Below, one piece after another: positions 1-9,425 of a stretch of 64,000 nucleotides of DNA. Each line of letters starts with the position of its first letter. Within the stretch, counting starts at the first letter, position 1. The notes under the pieces are model-generated. The model saw only the letters and a list, made by a program, of their open reading frames with translations. It had not been told where the DNA came from and did no database searches. The DNA lies in contig CACPQA010000006.1 of NCBI GenBank assembly GCA_902635965.1, forward strand, positions 1 to 64,000, in the 5' to 3' direction. Origin of the DNA: an uncultured Bacteroidota bacterium. Its GTDB lineage: Bacteria > Bacteroidota > Bacteroidia > Flavobacteriales > Flavobacteriaceae. Both the position numbers and the translations under genes were made by a program.

Positions 1-367
1 TATCTACAATCAATTTTGTTCTTTGAATGTTTTTCTCAATTGGATCATGTGAGGCATCGATCATTACAGACGTGTAAATTCCAGAATTAATACCATCTAT
101 GATATGGGATTCGTATCCATGATCTATATGAATCGCACAAACGTTGTTTGGGTGCAAGTTAATTGCTGATTTAATGTACCCTAGTAGCATTTTTGGAGGA
201 ACATATTCTCTGGCTGCAGGAGTTGTTTGGACAATAAATGGTGCTTGTAGTTTTTCAGCTACTTTAAACAAGGCTATGACCTGCTCAGGGTTTGAAACAT
301 TAATAGCCGGAATACAAAATTTCCCATAGGCTTTATTAAATAATATTTTAGAGGGTAAAATTTTCAA
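1..367 (-). CDS. Class II fructose-bisphosphate aldolase family (IolJ-like), C-terminal part cut by window edge; apparent TTG start
   Basis: Reverse-strand translation KILPSKILFNKAYGKFCIPAINVSNPEQVIALFKVAEKLQAPFIVQTT...VCAIHIDHGYESHIIDGINSGIYTSVMIDASHDPIEKNIQRTKLIVD; HIDHG and SVMIDASH are class II aldolase motifs. Absent from ORF track because it lacks a stop inside the window. Confidence 0.85.
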   Translation of the reverse strand, partial: MKILPSKILFNKAYGKFCIPAINVSNPEQVIALFKVAEKLQAPFIVQTTPAAREYVPPKMLLGYIKSAINLHPNNVCAIHIDHGYESHIIDGINSGIYTSVMIDASHDPIEKNIQRTKLIVD

Positions 368-373
368 CTTTTT

Positions 374-1387
374 TTATGTTTTGTCAATTTCACTTAAAAG
401 AAATGGTTTGTTACTATTAAGTGATTCCTTAGCACATAGTCCTAGCATTAATGACATAAGACCATCGTAACCAGAAACTTCAGGATTCTTTTTATGTAAT
501 ATACAGTCAATAAAATGATCTATTTCTTTTTTATATGCATCCGCATATCTTTCAAGAAAAAAATGTTGAGGAAGAGGTGATGTTACACCTTTTTCACCGT
601 AAGTCATTGTGTAATTGTCAAACTTATTTTTTGATTGGACCATACCCTTTGATCCAAAAACTTCGACCCTTTGATCATATCCATAAACAGCTTTTCTACA
701 ATTATCAATTACTGCCATGCTACCATCCTCAAATGTTAAATTTATAATAGCCGTATCAATGTCTTTAGCTTTAGCAATTTCTGGATTTACTAATGCGTCT
801 CCTTTAGCATAGACTTCAATGATTTTTTTGTTAGTCAGGTAACGAATCATATCAAAATCGTGAATAGTCATATCTAAAAAAATTCCACCCGAACTTTTTA
901 TGTAATTAATTGGAGGCGGGGAGGGGTCTCTACTAGTAATTTTAATAGTATGGATATCACCAATATGACCGTTTACAATCTTTTCTTTTACAGATTGAAA
1001 TTCACTATCAAACCTCCTATTGAAACCAAGCATTAATTTAATTTTAGATTCATTTACTATTTTTAAAACCTGCTTTACTTTTTCAAGTGATAGATCCAAA
1101 GGTTTTTCACAAAAAACATCTATCCCTTTTTTTGCCGCGATTGATACGTAGTTAGCGTGTGTATCAGTAGGGGAACAAATTACAATTGCGTCAGTCTCAA
1201 CTTCGCTAGCTATATCTGTAAAATCTTTTTGATAAAATGTTAAACCTGCTTTATTGGAAAAAACTTTAGCCTCATCGGTTGGGTCACAAATACCAACAAT
1301 TTCAACTTCACCCTTTGCTTGTAAATTAGCAAGATGAATCTTTCCAATTCGACCAAGGCCAATAATAAGTATTCTTATCTTATTCAT
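374..1387 (-). CDS. iolG: Inositol 2-dehydrogenase-like Gfo/Idh/MocA oxidoreductase
   Basis: N-terminal Rossmann GLGRIGKIHLANL, CEKPLDLS motif; sits in an iol operon. Confidence 0.85.
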   Translation of the reverse strand: MNKIRILIIGLGRIGKIHLANLQAKGEVEIVGICDPTDEAKVFSNKAGLTFYQKDFTDIASEVETDAIVICSPTDTHANYVSIAAKKGIDVFCEKPLDLSLEKVKQVLKIVNESKIKLMLGFNRRFDSEFQSVKEKIVNGHIGDIHTIKITSRDPSPPPINYIKSSGGIFLDMTIHDFDMIRYLTNKKIIEVYAKGDALVNPEIAKAKDIDTAIINLTFEDGSMAVIDNCRKAVYGYDQRVEVFGSKGMVQSKNKFDNYTMTYGEKGVTSPLPQHFFLERYADAYKKEIDHFIDCILHKKNPEVSGYDGLMSLMLGLCAKESLNSNKPFLLSEIDKT

Positions 1388-1393
1388 TCCTTA

Positions 1394-2863
1394 CTAAAAC
1401 TTTCTCGACCACGTGTTTGGCCATCTTTCAATTACCACTTTAGTTTGAGTAAAAAATTCTATCGCGTGTTTTCCTTGGCCGTGAAGGTCACCAAAAAAAC
1501 TATCTTTCCAACCACTAAAAGGAAATTGTGCCATTGGAGCAGCAACTCCGATATTGACTCCTATATTTCCGGCATAGACTTTATTTCTAAATTTTCTTGC
1601 ATTAGAGCCACTTTCGGTAAAAATACATGCCATATTTCCGTAATTGCTGTTGTTTATAAAATCTATAGCATCATCAAGATTTTTCATAGATACTAAGCTC
1701 ATAACGGGGCCAAAAATCTCCGTATTAATTATTTCCTTTTTAAGGTTTACATCTTCAATTATGGTTGGATTTATGAAGTTTCCACTTTCAAAGCCCTTAA
1801 TTTTTGCATTTCTTCCATCTAAAATTGCTTTTCCACCTTCATTTATTCCAATTTGTATGAGTTCTTCGATTCTTTTTTTGCTATCACTTGTAATAACTGG
1901 GCCCATATCAATCTCATCGTTCCATCCATAACCTGTTTTTCTGGATTTTACTATATCATATAAAGAATCTTTAAGTTTTCTTTTGATATCGTCAACTGTA
2001 ATTATTACAGAAGCAGCCAAACATCTCTGTCCCGCACAACCATAAACAGAATCAGCAACTATTTTTGAAGTCATCTCAACATCACAGTCAGGCATCAATA
2101 CAACAGGGTTTTTTGCACCACCTTGGGCTTGAACTCTCTTGCCATTTTGTGTTCCTTTAGAATAAATATATTTCGCAACAGGTGTGCTGCCAACAAAACT
2201 AACAGCTTTTACCAAAGGGTGTTCAAGTAATGCATCGACGGAATGTTTTCCACCGTGAACTAAACTTACAAGCCCATCTGGTAAATCTAACTGATCAATT
2301 AATTCAAAAATTTTAATCATCGTTAAAGGAACTTTTTCTGAGGGTTTCACAACCATTGCATTACCCGTAGCAATTGCGTATGGTAGAAACCAAAATACAA
2401 TCATACTTGGAAAATTAAATGGTGTAATACAAGTAGTAACTCCAAGAGGCTGTCTTATCATCATCTCATCAATACCACTTGCTATGTCTTCTATAAAATC
2501 CCCTTGGATTAGCATTGGTGTACCACAAGCAACCTCAATATTTTCAATGGCTCTTTGCAGTTCACCATAAGATTCAGATTTGGTTTTACCACATTCATTG
2601 GTAATTGTCTCTGCAAGAATATCAAGATTGTCTTCCATTAATGACTTTAATCGGTAAAGAACTTGTACACGCTTCATAACAGGAACATCTCTCCATTCTA
2701 AATAGGCATTGTATGCACAATTAACAGCTTCGTTTACATCTTTAATATTTTTTTCTCCAAATGGAATTTCAGCTATAACTTTTTGAGTAGCAGGATTATT
2801 AGCTTTAATAGTTAGTTTTTCATAACTGTCTTTCCATTTTCCATTTATATAATTTTTTAACAT
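1394..2863 (-). CDS. iolA: Methylmalonate/malonate-semialdehyde dehydrogenase (CoA-acylating)
   Basis: ALDH fold: PFNFPSMIVFWFLPYAIATGNAMVVKPSE, VYGCAGQRCLAAS catalytic Cys; start moved to internal MLKNYINGKW because the longer ORF overlaps iolC. Confidence 0.9.
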   Translation of the reverse strand: MLKNYINGKWKDSYEKLTIKANNPATQKVIAEIPFGEKNIKDVNEAVNCAYNAYLEWRDVPVMKRVQVLYRLKSLMEDNLDILAETITNECGKTKSESYGELQRAIENIEVACGTPMLIQGDFIEDIASGIDEMMIRQPLGVTTCITPFNFPSMIVFWFLPYAIATGNAMVVKPSEKVPLTMIKIFELIDQLDLPDGLVSLVHGGKHSVDALLEHPLVKAVSFVGSTPVAKYIYSKGTQNGKRVQAQGGAKNPVVLMPDCDVEMTSKIVADSVYGCAGQRCLAASVIITVDDIKRKLKDSLYDIVKSRKTGYGWNDEIDMGPVITSDSKKRIEELIQIGINEGGKAILDGRNAKIKGFESGNFINPTIIEDVNLKKEIINTEIFGPVMSLVSMKNLDDAIDFINNSNYGNMACIFTESGSNARKFRNKVYAGNIGVNIGVAAPMAQFPFSGWKDSFFGDLHGQGKHAIEFFTQTKVVIERWPNTWSRKF

Positions 2864-2880
2864 TGATTTAAAATTAAAAT

Positions 2881-3882
2881 TTATTTCTTCATAATTTTTA
2901 GGGCTTCCTCTAAAGTTGGCATAAAGTTGGCACATCCTTCTTTTGTTACAACATGGGAACCACAAGCATTTCCCATTTCAATTGATTTTTCAATACTCCA
3001 TTTTTGAATTAATCCATAGATAAATCCACTAGCAAAGGCGTCACCCGCTCCAAGAACATTAAGTATTTTTACAGGAAATCCCTTTATATCTTTTCCTTTG
3101 AAATTTTTATCAAAGTAGGATGCTCCATCCTTACCTCTTTTTACGATTAAAATACCTGTTCCCAATTTAATTAAACCTTGAATACTTTTGTTTAGATTTC
3201 CTTTTATTTCTGGGGATGATATTTGTTGATGTTTTATGGTTACTTGAGAAGAATCTTTTAACATAGATGCCAAAACCTCTTCTTCAGTACCAATGGTGAT
3301 ATCAATTTTTGAGATGATTGATCTAACTATGCGACCAAATGACCTGTAATCTTCCCACTGATCGGCTCTAAAATCCAAGTCCATAACAACACTTACTGAA
3401 TTTTTCTTAGCTATTTCTATTGCGTGTATAGTTGCACCTCTGCTTGGTTCTTTATTTAATGCTGTACCATTAACTAATAAGACTTCATGGTTAGCAATGT
3501 TTGCATTATTTACATCATCAATGTTTATCATAGTATCTGCGGCATTATCTCTATAAAATACTAAAGGAAACTTATCGGGTGGTTCAATACCCAAGAGAAC
3601 AGCACTACTTCTTGCATTTTCTTTTATGGGGATAAATTCTGTATTTACGTTTTCCTTATTTAAAAAGTTTAAAATAAATTCTCCGACTTTATCTTTTCCA
3701 ACAGCTGTTAATAAAGTAGACTTTAATCCTAACCTGGAACACCCTACAGATATGTTTAATGGGGAGCCGCCAACAAAAGCATTAAAACCTGATATTTCTT
3801 TAAATGGAACTCCAATGTCTTGTGAATACAAATCTATTGATGATCTTCCTATTGCTATCAAATCTCGTTTACTCATTTTCAC
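2881..3882 (-). CDS. iolC: 5-dehydro-2-deoxygluconokinase (PfkB family)
   Basis: GRSSIDLYSQDIGVPFKEISGFNAFVGGSPLNISVG; C-terminal GAGDAFASGFIYG. Confidence 0.9.
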   Translation of the reverse strand: MKMSKRDLIAIGRSSIDLYSQDIGVPFKEISGFNAFVGGSPLNISVGCSRLGLKSTLLTAVGKDKVGEFILNFLNKENVNTEFIPIKENARSSAVLLGIEPPDKFPLVFYRDNAADTMINIDDVNNANIANHEVLLVNGTALNKEPSRGATIHAIEIAKKNSVSVVMDLDFRADQWEDYRSFGRIVRSIISKIDITIGTEEEVLASMLKDSSQVTIKHQQISSPEIKGNLNKSIQGLIKLGTGILIVKRGKDGASYFDKNFKGKDIKGFPVKILNVLGAGDAFASGFIYGLIQKWSIEKSIEMGNACGSHVVTKEGCANFMPTLEEALKIMKK

Positions 3883-4753
3883 TATTCATTTTAGAAGTTA
3901 CAAGTGGTAATCTTTTGTCTTTATATGACCACGAATTATATATCCATTCATGGTCAGGATCTGTGGTATTTTCTAAACATTGATCACTACCTGCCAAAAA
4001 ATTAAGATAATAGCAATGGTATCCGTGTTCAGCTACAACAGGATGAAACCCTTTAGGAATCAAGACACAGTCATCGTTTTTAGGTCTTAGAATTTCATCT
4101 ATTTCTTTGTCCTTGGTATAAACCTGTTGAATTGCGTAAGCCTCGGGTTTTTGAAATTTATAAAAGTAAGTTTCTTCTTGTTTTGGCTCAATTACTTTAC
4201 CGTTTTTATCTAAAATCCTCTCATCGTGTTTGTGCGCTGGGAAAGAACTCCAGTTGCCTGAGGGAGTATATACCTCCCTAGATATTATTCTTGAACATCC
4301 AAAGCCAGGAGGAACTAGATCGTTAAACTGTCTTGTAGCATTATCACCTCCAAAAATCACAACTGGGGTTTTGTCTGGAGTGATAAATTTTGGCTCAAAA
4401 CCCTTATCTGATTTGCACCATCCATATGCAATATCTAAAATTTCAGATGTACATTTAAGTGTAAAGTTTGTTTTCCTAGGAAGATATAAAGTATGTGCTA
4501 TACCTGAAAAAACATTCTTTCGACCGTTAAGCGTCTCCCAATTACCTCTATTGCTTGTCACTTTAAAATTTCCTGAGAGCAAAACAATAACGATTTCATT
4601 TCCCATCGTTTCGAAGTCCCAAGACTGATTTAATTTCATTTTCCTTGCCTCAAATGATAAAAATTCCCAATTAGCAGAGGAAGGGTTAACACTTTGGTAA
4701 ACACCATTTTCTTGTAGATTTGGTTGTATTAATAAGTCTGATTTTCTTTTCAT
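3869..4753 (-). CDS. iolB: 5-deoxy-glucuronate isomerase
   Basis: IolB-like sequence (FPAHKHDERI...EETYFYKF...HGYHCYYLNFLAG) in an iol operon; 14-nt overlap with iolC. Confidence 0.88.
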   Translation of the reverse strand: MKRKSDLLIQPNLQENGVYQSVNPSSANWEFLSFEARKMKLNQSWDFETMGNEIVIVLLSGNFKVTSNRGNWETLNGRKNVFSGIAHTLYLPRKTNFTLKCTSEILDIAYGWCKSDKGFEPKFITPDKTPVVIFGGDNATRQFNDLVPPGFGCSRIISREVYTPSGNWSSFPAHKHDERILDKNGKVIEPKQEETYFYKFQKPEAYAIQQVYTKDKEIDEILRPKNDDCVLIPKGFHPVVAEHGYHCYYLNFLAGSDQCLENTTDPDHEWIYNSWSYKDKRLPLVTSKMNSENE

Positions 4754-4757
4754 TGTA

Positions 4758-6002
4758 TTAATTTACTACTTTATATACTGCCCTTATTAAATCCTCGAGT
4801 ATTCCTTTATAGCTTTGAGATCTTGTCATAAAAATAACAAACATAGAATTTTTTGGATCAATCCAAAACTCTGTATATTGTAATCCACCCCAGCCATATA
4901 TTCCTTCGGGTGCTCCCTGATTCATTATATTAGGATCTTCAAGAACATAGACCGACAATCCCATATAATAACCCAGTAGATTTTGAAAAGATCTGTCTTC
5001 TTTTGGATAACCTTCTGAGTATTTTCTTGTCATTGTATTTATGCTTTCTGGAGATATAATTTTTTTGCCATCGTATGTACCATTATTAACAAGCATTTTA
5101 CAAAACTTCATAAAATCCGAAGTTGTTGTTAGCAAGCCCTCAGCCCCTAAATTAGTTTTATCATTTTGATTATAGGTTAGTATATTTCCTCGACTCGTAA
5201 TTCCGTCTTGTAGAAAGCCCTTAATGGATGGGGTATTTAAAAATAGCGGTTGAAAATTTATTTTATCCTCATTTGTTAAATAGAATTTTGTGCTATTCAT
5301 ATCCAAGGGGGTGAATAAATATTGATCTAAAAATTCACCGAACTGCATATTGCTTGCCACCTCAATTACTCTGCCGAGAATTGATTGATTAACGCCATAC
5401 AAGTACTTTGTTCCCGGCTCATATTGTAGCGGTTGTATTGAGATTATTTCCATTAATTCTTCTAAATTATCTGCTTTAACTGCATCTACATAAAAATTTT
5501 CAGGAGTGCAAAATCCAGATCTGTGAGACATCAAATCAATTATCTTCATTTGATTCTTGCATGGATAAATATTGTCTGAACTCAAGCAGTAATCATCTCC
5601 ATCTTCAAAATTTGCATTTTTTCGTTTTTCTATTTTCATGCAATTTAAATTTGAAAATGATGGTATATATTTAGACACAGGATCGTTAAAATCAATTAGG
5701 TTTTTTTCTTCCAAAATAAACATACCAATAGTGGTAACAACTTTGGTTGTAGACCACAATGCAAAAATGGTTTGATCGTTTATTCTTTTATCGTATTTAT
5801 TGTTTGTGTTTTCTGTGTGCCTGTAAAATAAAGAATTGTCCTTATAAATCACAATTTCGTTGCTTCCTGTTATTTCTTTATCAATTAGTTCTTTCTGAAA
5901 ACTAATTAGGGATTGTTCGTTGGATATTTTTTTTTCATTTGATACACTACAACTTGTTTTAACAAAAATTATTGCTACAATAAATATTTTTTTAATCTGC
6001 AC
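4758..6002 (-). CDS. Serine hydrolase, class C beta-lactamase family (esterase/peptidase-like), exported
   Basis: SxxK motif (WSTTK), YGVN box; N-terminal signal peptide/lipobox-like VKTSCS; first gene of the inositol operon. Confidence 0.8.
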   Translation of the reverse strand: MQIKKIFIVAIIFVKTSCSVSNEKKISNEQSLISFQKELIDKEITGSNEIVIYKDNSLFYRHTENTNNKYDKRINDQTIFALWSTTKVVTTIGMFILEEKNLIDFNDPVSKYIPSFSNLNCMKIEKRKNANFEDGDDYCLSSDNIYPCKNQMKIIDLMSHRSGFCTPENFYVDAVKADNLEELMEIISIQPLQYEPGTKYLYGVNQSILGRVIEVASNMQFGEFLDQYLFTPLDMNSTKFYLTNEDKINFQPLFLNTPSIKGFLQDGITSRGNILTYNQNDKTNLGAEGLLTTTSDFMKFCKMLVNNGTYDGKKIISPESINTMTRKYSEGYPKEDRSFQNLLGYYMGLSVYVLEDPNIMNQGAPEGIYGWGGLQYTEFWIDPKNSMFVIFMTRSQSYKGILEDLIRAVYKVVN

Positions 6003-6292
6003 CTACAAAAAATTAATTTTCAAATTTAAATGAAAACAGTAACATTTGTGATTCCAAATAGAAAATTATTATAGACAATAAGTAATTGCAATCACTTAAA
6101 AAAAAATTCTATCATTTAAGTGACTAATATTGTCAACATAATTATCTAGAATAATATTGGCAACAACACCACTGGTACATAAATTAAGTAATTATATTAA
6201 ATATTTCTTATCTTTATATTTACAAATTATGTGTATGAATTACATTTATAAACAAACAAATTTCTAACTTATTGATAATCAAACTATTTGAA

Positions 6293-9200
6293 ATGAAAAA
6301 ATATCTAGATATTAAATTTACTTTGCACAAAACATTTGCTGTTATTAGCATGTTGCTTTTTTCTGCCGGTGTTTTTGCTCAGTCTATAAGTGGTAATGTC
6401 TCTAGTGAGGATGGACCACTCCCAGGTGCAACTGTTGTTGTTAAGGGAACCGAAAATGGAACAAGTACTGATTTTGACGGAAATTTTACAATTGAAGCAT
6501 CCGACGGTGATGTTTTGATAGTTTCCTTTATTGGTTTTGAAACCCAAGAAGTTGAGGTTTCTGGTGATCAAGTTGATGTTGTACTTGCTGAAGGAAATGA
6601 ACTTGATGAAGTTGTTGTAACAGGTTATGGTACAGAGCTTAGAAGAAATATAACCGGTTCAGTTGCTGTAATTGATTCTGAAGTAATTGAAAATCGTAAT
6701 TTAACAAGTGTTGGCCAAGCTCTAGCTGGTACTGCCCCTGGAGTTCAAGTTACTCAAGGTTCTGGTGAGCCTGGCAACGACAGTTTATTTATAAGTATAC
6801 GTGGTGTTGGGACATTAAATAATTCTGCTCCACTTATTATTGTTGATGGTATCGAGGGTAATCTTAACAACTTAAACCCTCAAGATATAGAATCCATATC
6901 TGTACTAAAAGATGCTGCGTCTTCTGCAATCTACGGATCAAGGGCTGCTAATGGTGTTATCGTTGTAAAAACTAAAAGAGGTGGTAAAAGTCAACCTACT
7001 AAATTTACTTATGATGCTTCGTTTGCGACAAGTAAATTATTATTTGATTTTGACCAAATTAGCTTTGACCCTCTTGAAAATGTAACTTGGAAGAATCAAG
7101 TTGATGTAGGAAATGGTGCTGCTGGTAGATGGAGCGCAGAACAAATAGCTTTTATAAATGCTAACAAAGCTAATTGGCTTGGAAGTAATGGCCAAACCCC
7201 TGTAGATATTCTTATTCAGGATGCAAGCTTACAACAACATACTTTTGCTGCTACAGGTGGTTCTGAAAAAACAAATTATAGGGTTTCTGTTGGTTTACTT
7301 GATCAAACGGGTAATGTTCAAGATGGATCTAGATTTAAAAGAGCTAACTTTAGACTTAACTTAGACTCTCAAATTAACGATAAATTATCTGTCGGTACAA
7401 CTATATCCATGGTTAGAGGAGATACCTCATCCAGAGGTGCTGTAGGATTGGTGGGACTTGAAAACCCTTTGCATACAGTCACTAGAATACATAATATCTT
7501 TAGCCCAACTAGAAACGCTGATGGAAATTTGCAAATTGCATCATCTGACCTAGTCAACTACGGTGTTGGTCCAGGTACGGGTCTTCTAGCAATTGAAACA
7601 TGGAAAGATTACAGAAACGCACAGCAAATCAATAATAATGTGCTTGCTAATGCTTATGTGGCTTTCTCTCCAATTGAGGGCTTAACAATTAAAGGAACCG
7701 CAGCTGTTAATTATAATGGTGTTAGTGTATACGATTTCCAAAAAAATCCTAAAAATTATTTTGCAGACGGTACCTTTTATAATTCCTTCCCTGCAACAGT
7801 CTCTACTAGAGAAAATGAAGAATTTTACACAGAAACTTATTTTGCAACGGTTAATTATGAAAAATCATTTGGTGATTTAAGCTTTAAAGCGCTTGCAGGT
7901 TATCAGCAAGAAGAGAATAGAGTTACAAACTTTCGAGCCTCAAGAGACGGTTATTTAAGTGAAACAGTACAAGTATTAGACTCTGGAGCGCTTACAAATC
8001 AACAAAATGCTGGTTCGGAGACTGGTTTTTCTGTACAATCTGTATTTGCAAGATTCGATTTTGCTTATCAAGATAAATTCTTACTGCAGGCTAATGTGAG
8101 GTCAGATGGTAGCTCAAGGTTTCGAAACAACAAGTGGGGTAGTTTCCCATCTTTTTCTGCTGGATGGATTTTATCAGAAGAGGACTTCATTCCCGATACT
8201 TTTGAATTCTTGAAGTTAAGAGCATCTTACGGTGAACTTGGAAATGCAAATATTGGTAATTTTGAATTTGCACAAAGATTAAGTTTATCTCAATCCTATA
8301 ACTTTAGTGATGCTAGCGGTAACGGTTTTATCGCTCCTGGAGTTGGTCAAACAACTATTGGTAATTCTAATTTAAGTTGGGAAAAAGCCAAAATAACAAA
8401 CATTGGATTTAATTCAATTTTATCTAATGGATTAGGTATTGACTTTGAATATTTTATTAGAGAAACGAATGATATATTATTTGATATACCTATTAATGTA
8501 TTAACAGGTTTTACATCCCAAACTTCCAATGCAGCGAAGATGGAGAACAAAGGTTGGGAGCTTGGCTTAAGATATAATAAGACTTTTGGTGATCTGAAGG
8601 TTCAACTAAGTGGCCAACTTTCAAAAGTTGAAAACACAGTTACAGATCTTAATCCTAAAGTTGACGGCGGAGATGTTGACAGAATCGTATATGAGACCAG
8701 AATATTAGCTGAAGGCTTTCCTTTCTTAGGTTTCTACGGACTTAAAACAGATGGTCTTATCACAGGTGCTCCTAATGCTGCTAATGCCTCACTCGGTGCT
8801 CAGGCAGGTGATTTAAATTTTGTTGATTTTGACGGAGATAATGAAATATCACTAGACGATAGGCAATTTTTAGGTAAAGATATACCTACTTATACTTATG
8901 GATTCCAGCTTGGGCTTCAGTATAAGAACTTTGATTTGGCCGCGATTTTCCAAGGTGAAGCTGATGTTCAATATTATGGTGATTTTGAGCTTTGGAATCC
9001 GGACTTTGGTGGTGTTGTTACTTGGAAAAAATGGTTTACTGAGTCTGTAACTAATAACCCAAGTGGAACTTTCCCGAGAGCAGGTACTACTACATCATCT
9101 TACAGATTTAAAAGTGATTTCTTCATGTATGATAGAGATTACTTAAGACTCAAGAACTTACAGATTGGATATAATATTCCAACTGACAGTCTTCCAATTG

Positions 9201-9394
9201 ATGGTTTAAGACTATTCTTTAACGCAACTAATTTGTTGACGTTTACGAGCATTCCCTTAGTAGATCCAGAACAAAGATCTGGCGCTGCCACGATCGCTGA
9301 TCCAAATTTACAAGGAAGTGGATGGGGTAATAGACCGAATGCAACTTATCCTAATAATAGGACTCTTTCATTCGGGTTATCCGCTAAATTTTAA
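6293..9394 (+). CDS. SusC/RagA family TonB-dependent outer-membrane transporter
   Basis: CarboxypepD_reg-like N-terminus (ISGNVSSEDGPLPGATVVVKGT), ELDEVVVTGYGTELRRNITGSV, IRGVGTLNNSAPLIIVDG; ~1030 aa; followed by SusD. Confidence 0.96.
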   Translation: MKKYLDIKFTLHKTFAVISMLLFSAGVFAQSISGNVSSEDGPLPGATVVVKGTENGTSTDFDGNFTIEASDGDVLIVSFIGFETQEVEVSGDQVDVVLAEGNELDEVVVTGYGTELRRNITGSVAVIDSEVIENRNLTSVGQALAGTAPGVQVTQGSGEPGNDSLFISIRGVGTLNNSAPLIIVDGIEGNLNNLNPQDIESISVLKDAASSAIYGSRAANGVIVVKTKRGGKSQPTKFTYDASFATSKLLFDFDQISFDPLENVTWKNQVDVGNGAAGRWSAEQIAFINANKANWLGSNGQTPVDILIQDASLQQHTFAATGGSEKTNYRVSVGLLDQTGNVQDGSRFKRANFRLNLDSQINDKLSVGTTISMVRGDTSSRGAVGLVGLENPLHTVTRIHNIFSPTRNADGNLQIASSDLVNYGVGPGTGLLAIETWKDYRNAQQINNNVLANAYVAFSPIEGLTIKGTAAVNYNGVSVYDFQKNPKNYFADGTFYNSFPATVSTRENEEFYTETYFATVNYEKSFGDLSFKALAGYQQEENRVTNFRASRDGYLSETVQVLDSGALTNQQNAGSETGFSVQSVFARFDFAYQDKFLLQANVRSDGSSRFRNNKWGSFPSFSAGWILSEEDFIPDTFEFLKLRASYGELGNANIGNFEFAQRLSLSQSYNFSDASGNGFIAPGVGQTTIGNSNLSWEKAKITNIGFNSILSNGLGIDFEYFIRETNDILFDIPINVLTGFTSQTSNAAKMENKGWELGLRYNKTFGDLKVQLSGQLSKVENTVTDLNPKVDGGDVDRIVYETRILAEGFPFLGFYGLKTDGLITGAPNAANASLGAQAGDLNFVDFDGDNEISLDDRQFLGKDIPTYTYGFQLGLQYKNFDLAAIFQGEADVQYYGDFELWNPDFGGVVTWKKWFTESVTNNPSGTFPRAGTTTSSYRFKSDFFMYDRDYLRLKNLQIGYNIPTDSLPIDGLRLFFNATNLLTFTSIPLVDPEQRSGAATIADPNLQGSGWGNRPNATYPNNRTLSFGLSAKF

Positions 9395-9425
9395 TAAACT
9401 AAATACTTTTAATAAATAAATAAAT

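Noticed and set aside
144-329. 61-aa plus-strand ORF
   Set aside because: Antisense to a convincing class II aldolase reading frame
1334-1931. Plus-strand ORFs 1334..1696 and 1644..1931
   Set aside because: Antisense shadows of iolG/iolA with no recognisable domain
2863-2965. N-terminal extension MWFPCCNKRRMCQLYANF of the aldehyde dehydrogenase
   Set aside because: Overlaps iolC in another frame; family N-terminus fits MLKNYINGKW at 2863
4230-4628. 132-aa plus-strand ORF
   Set aside because: Antisense to iolB; no supporting motif
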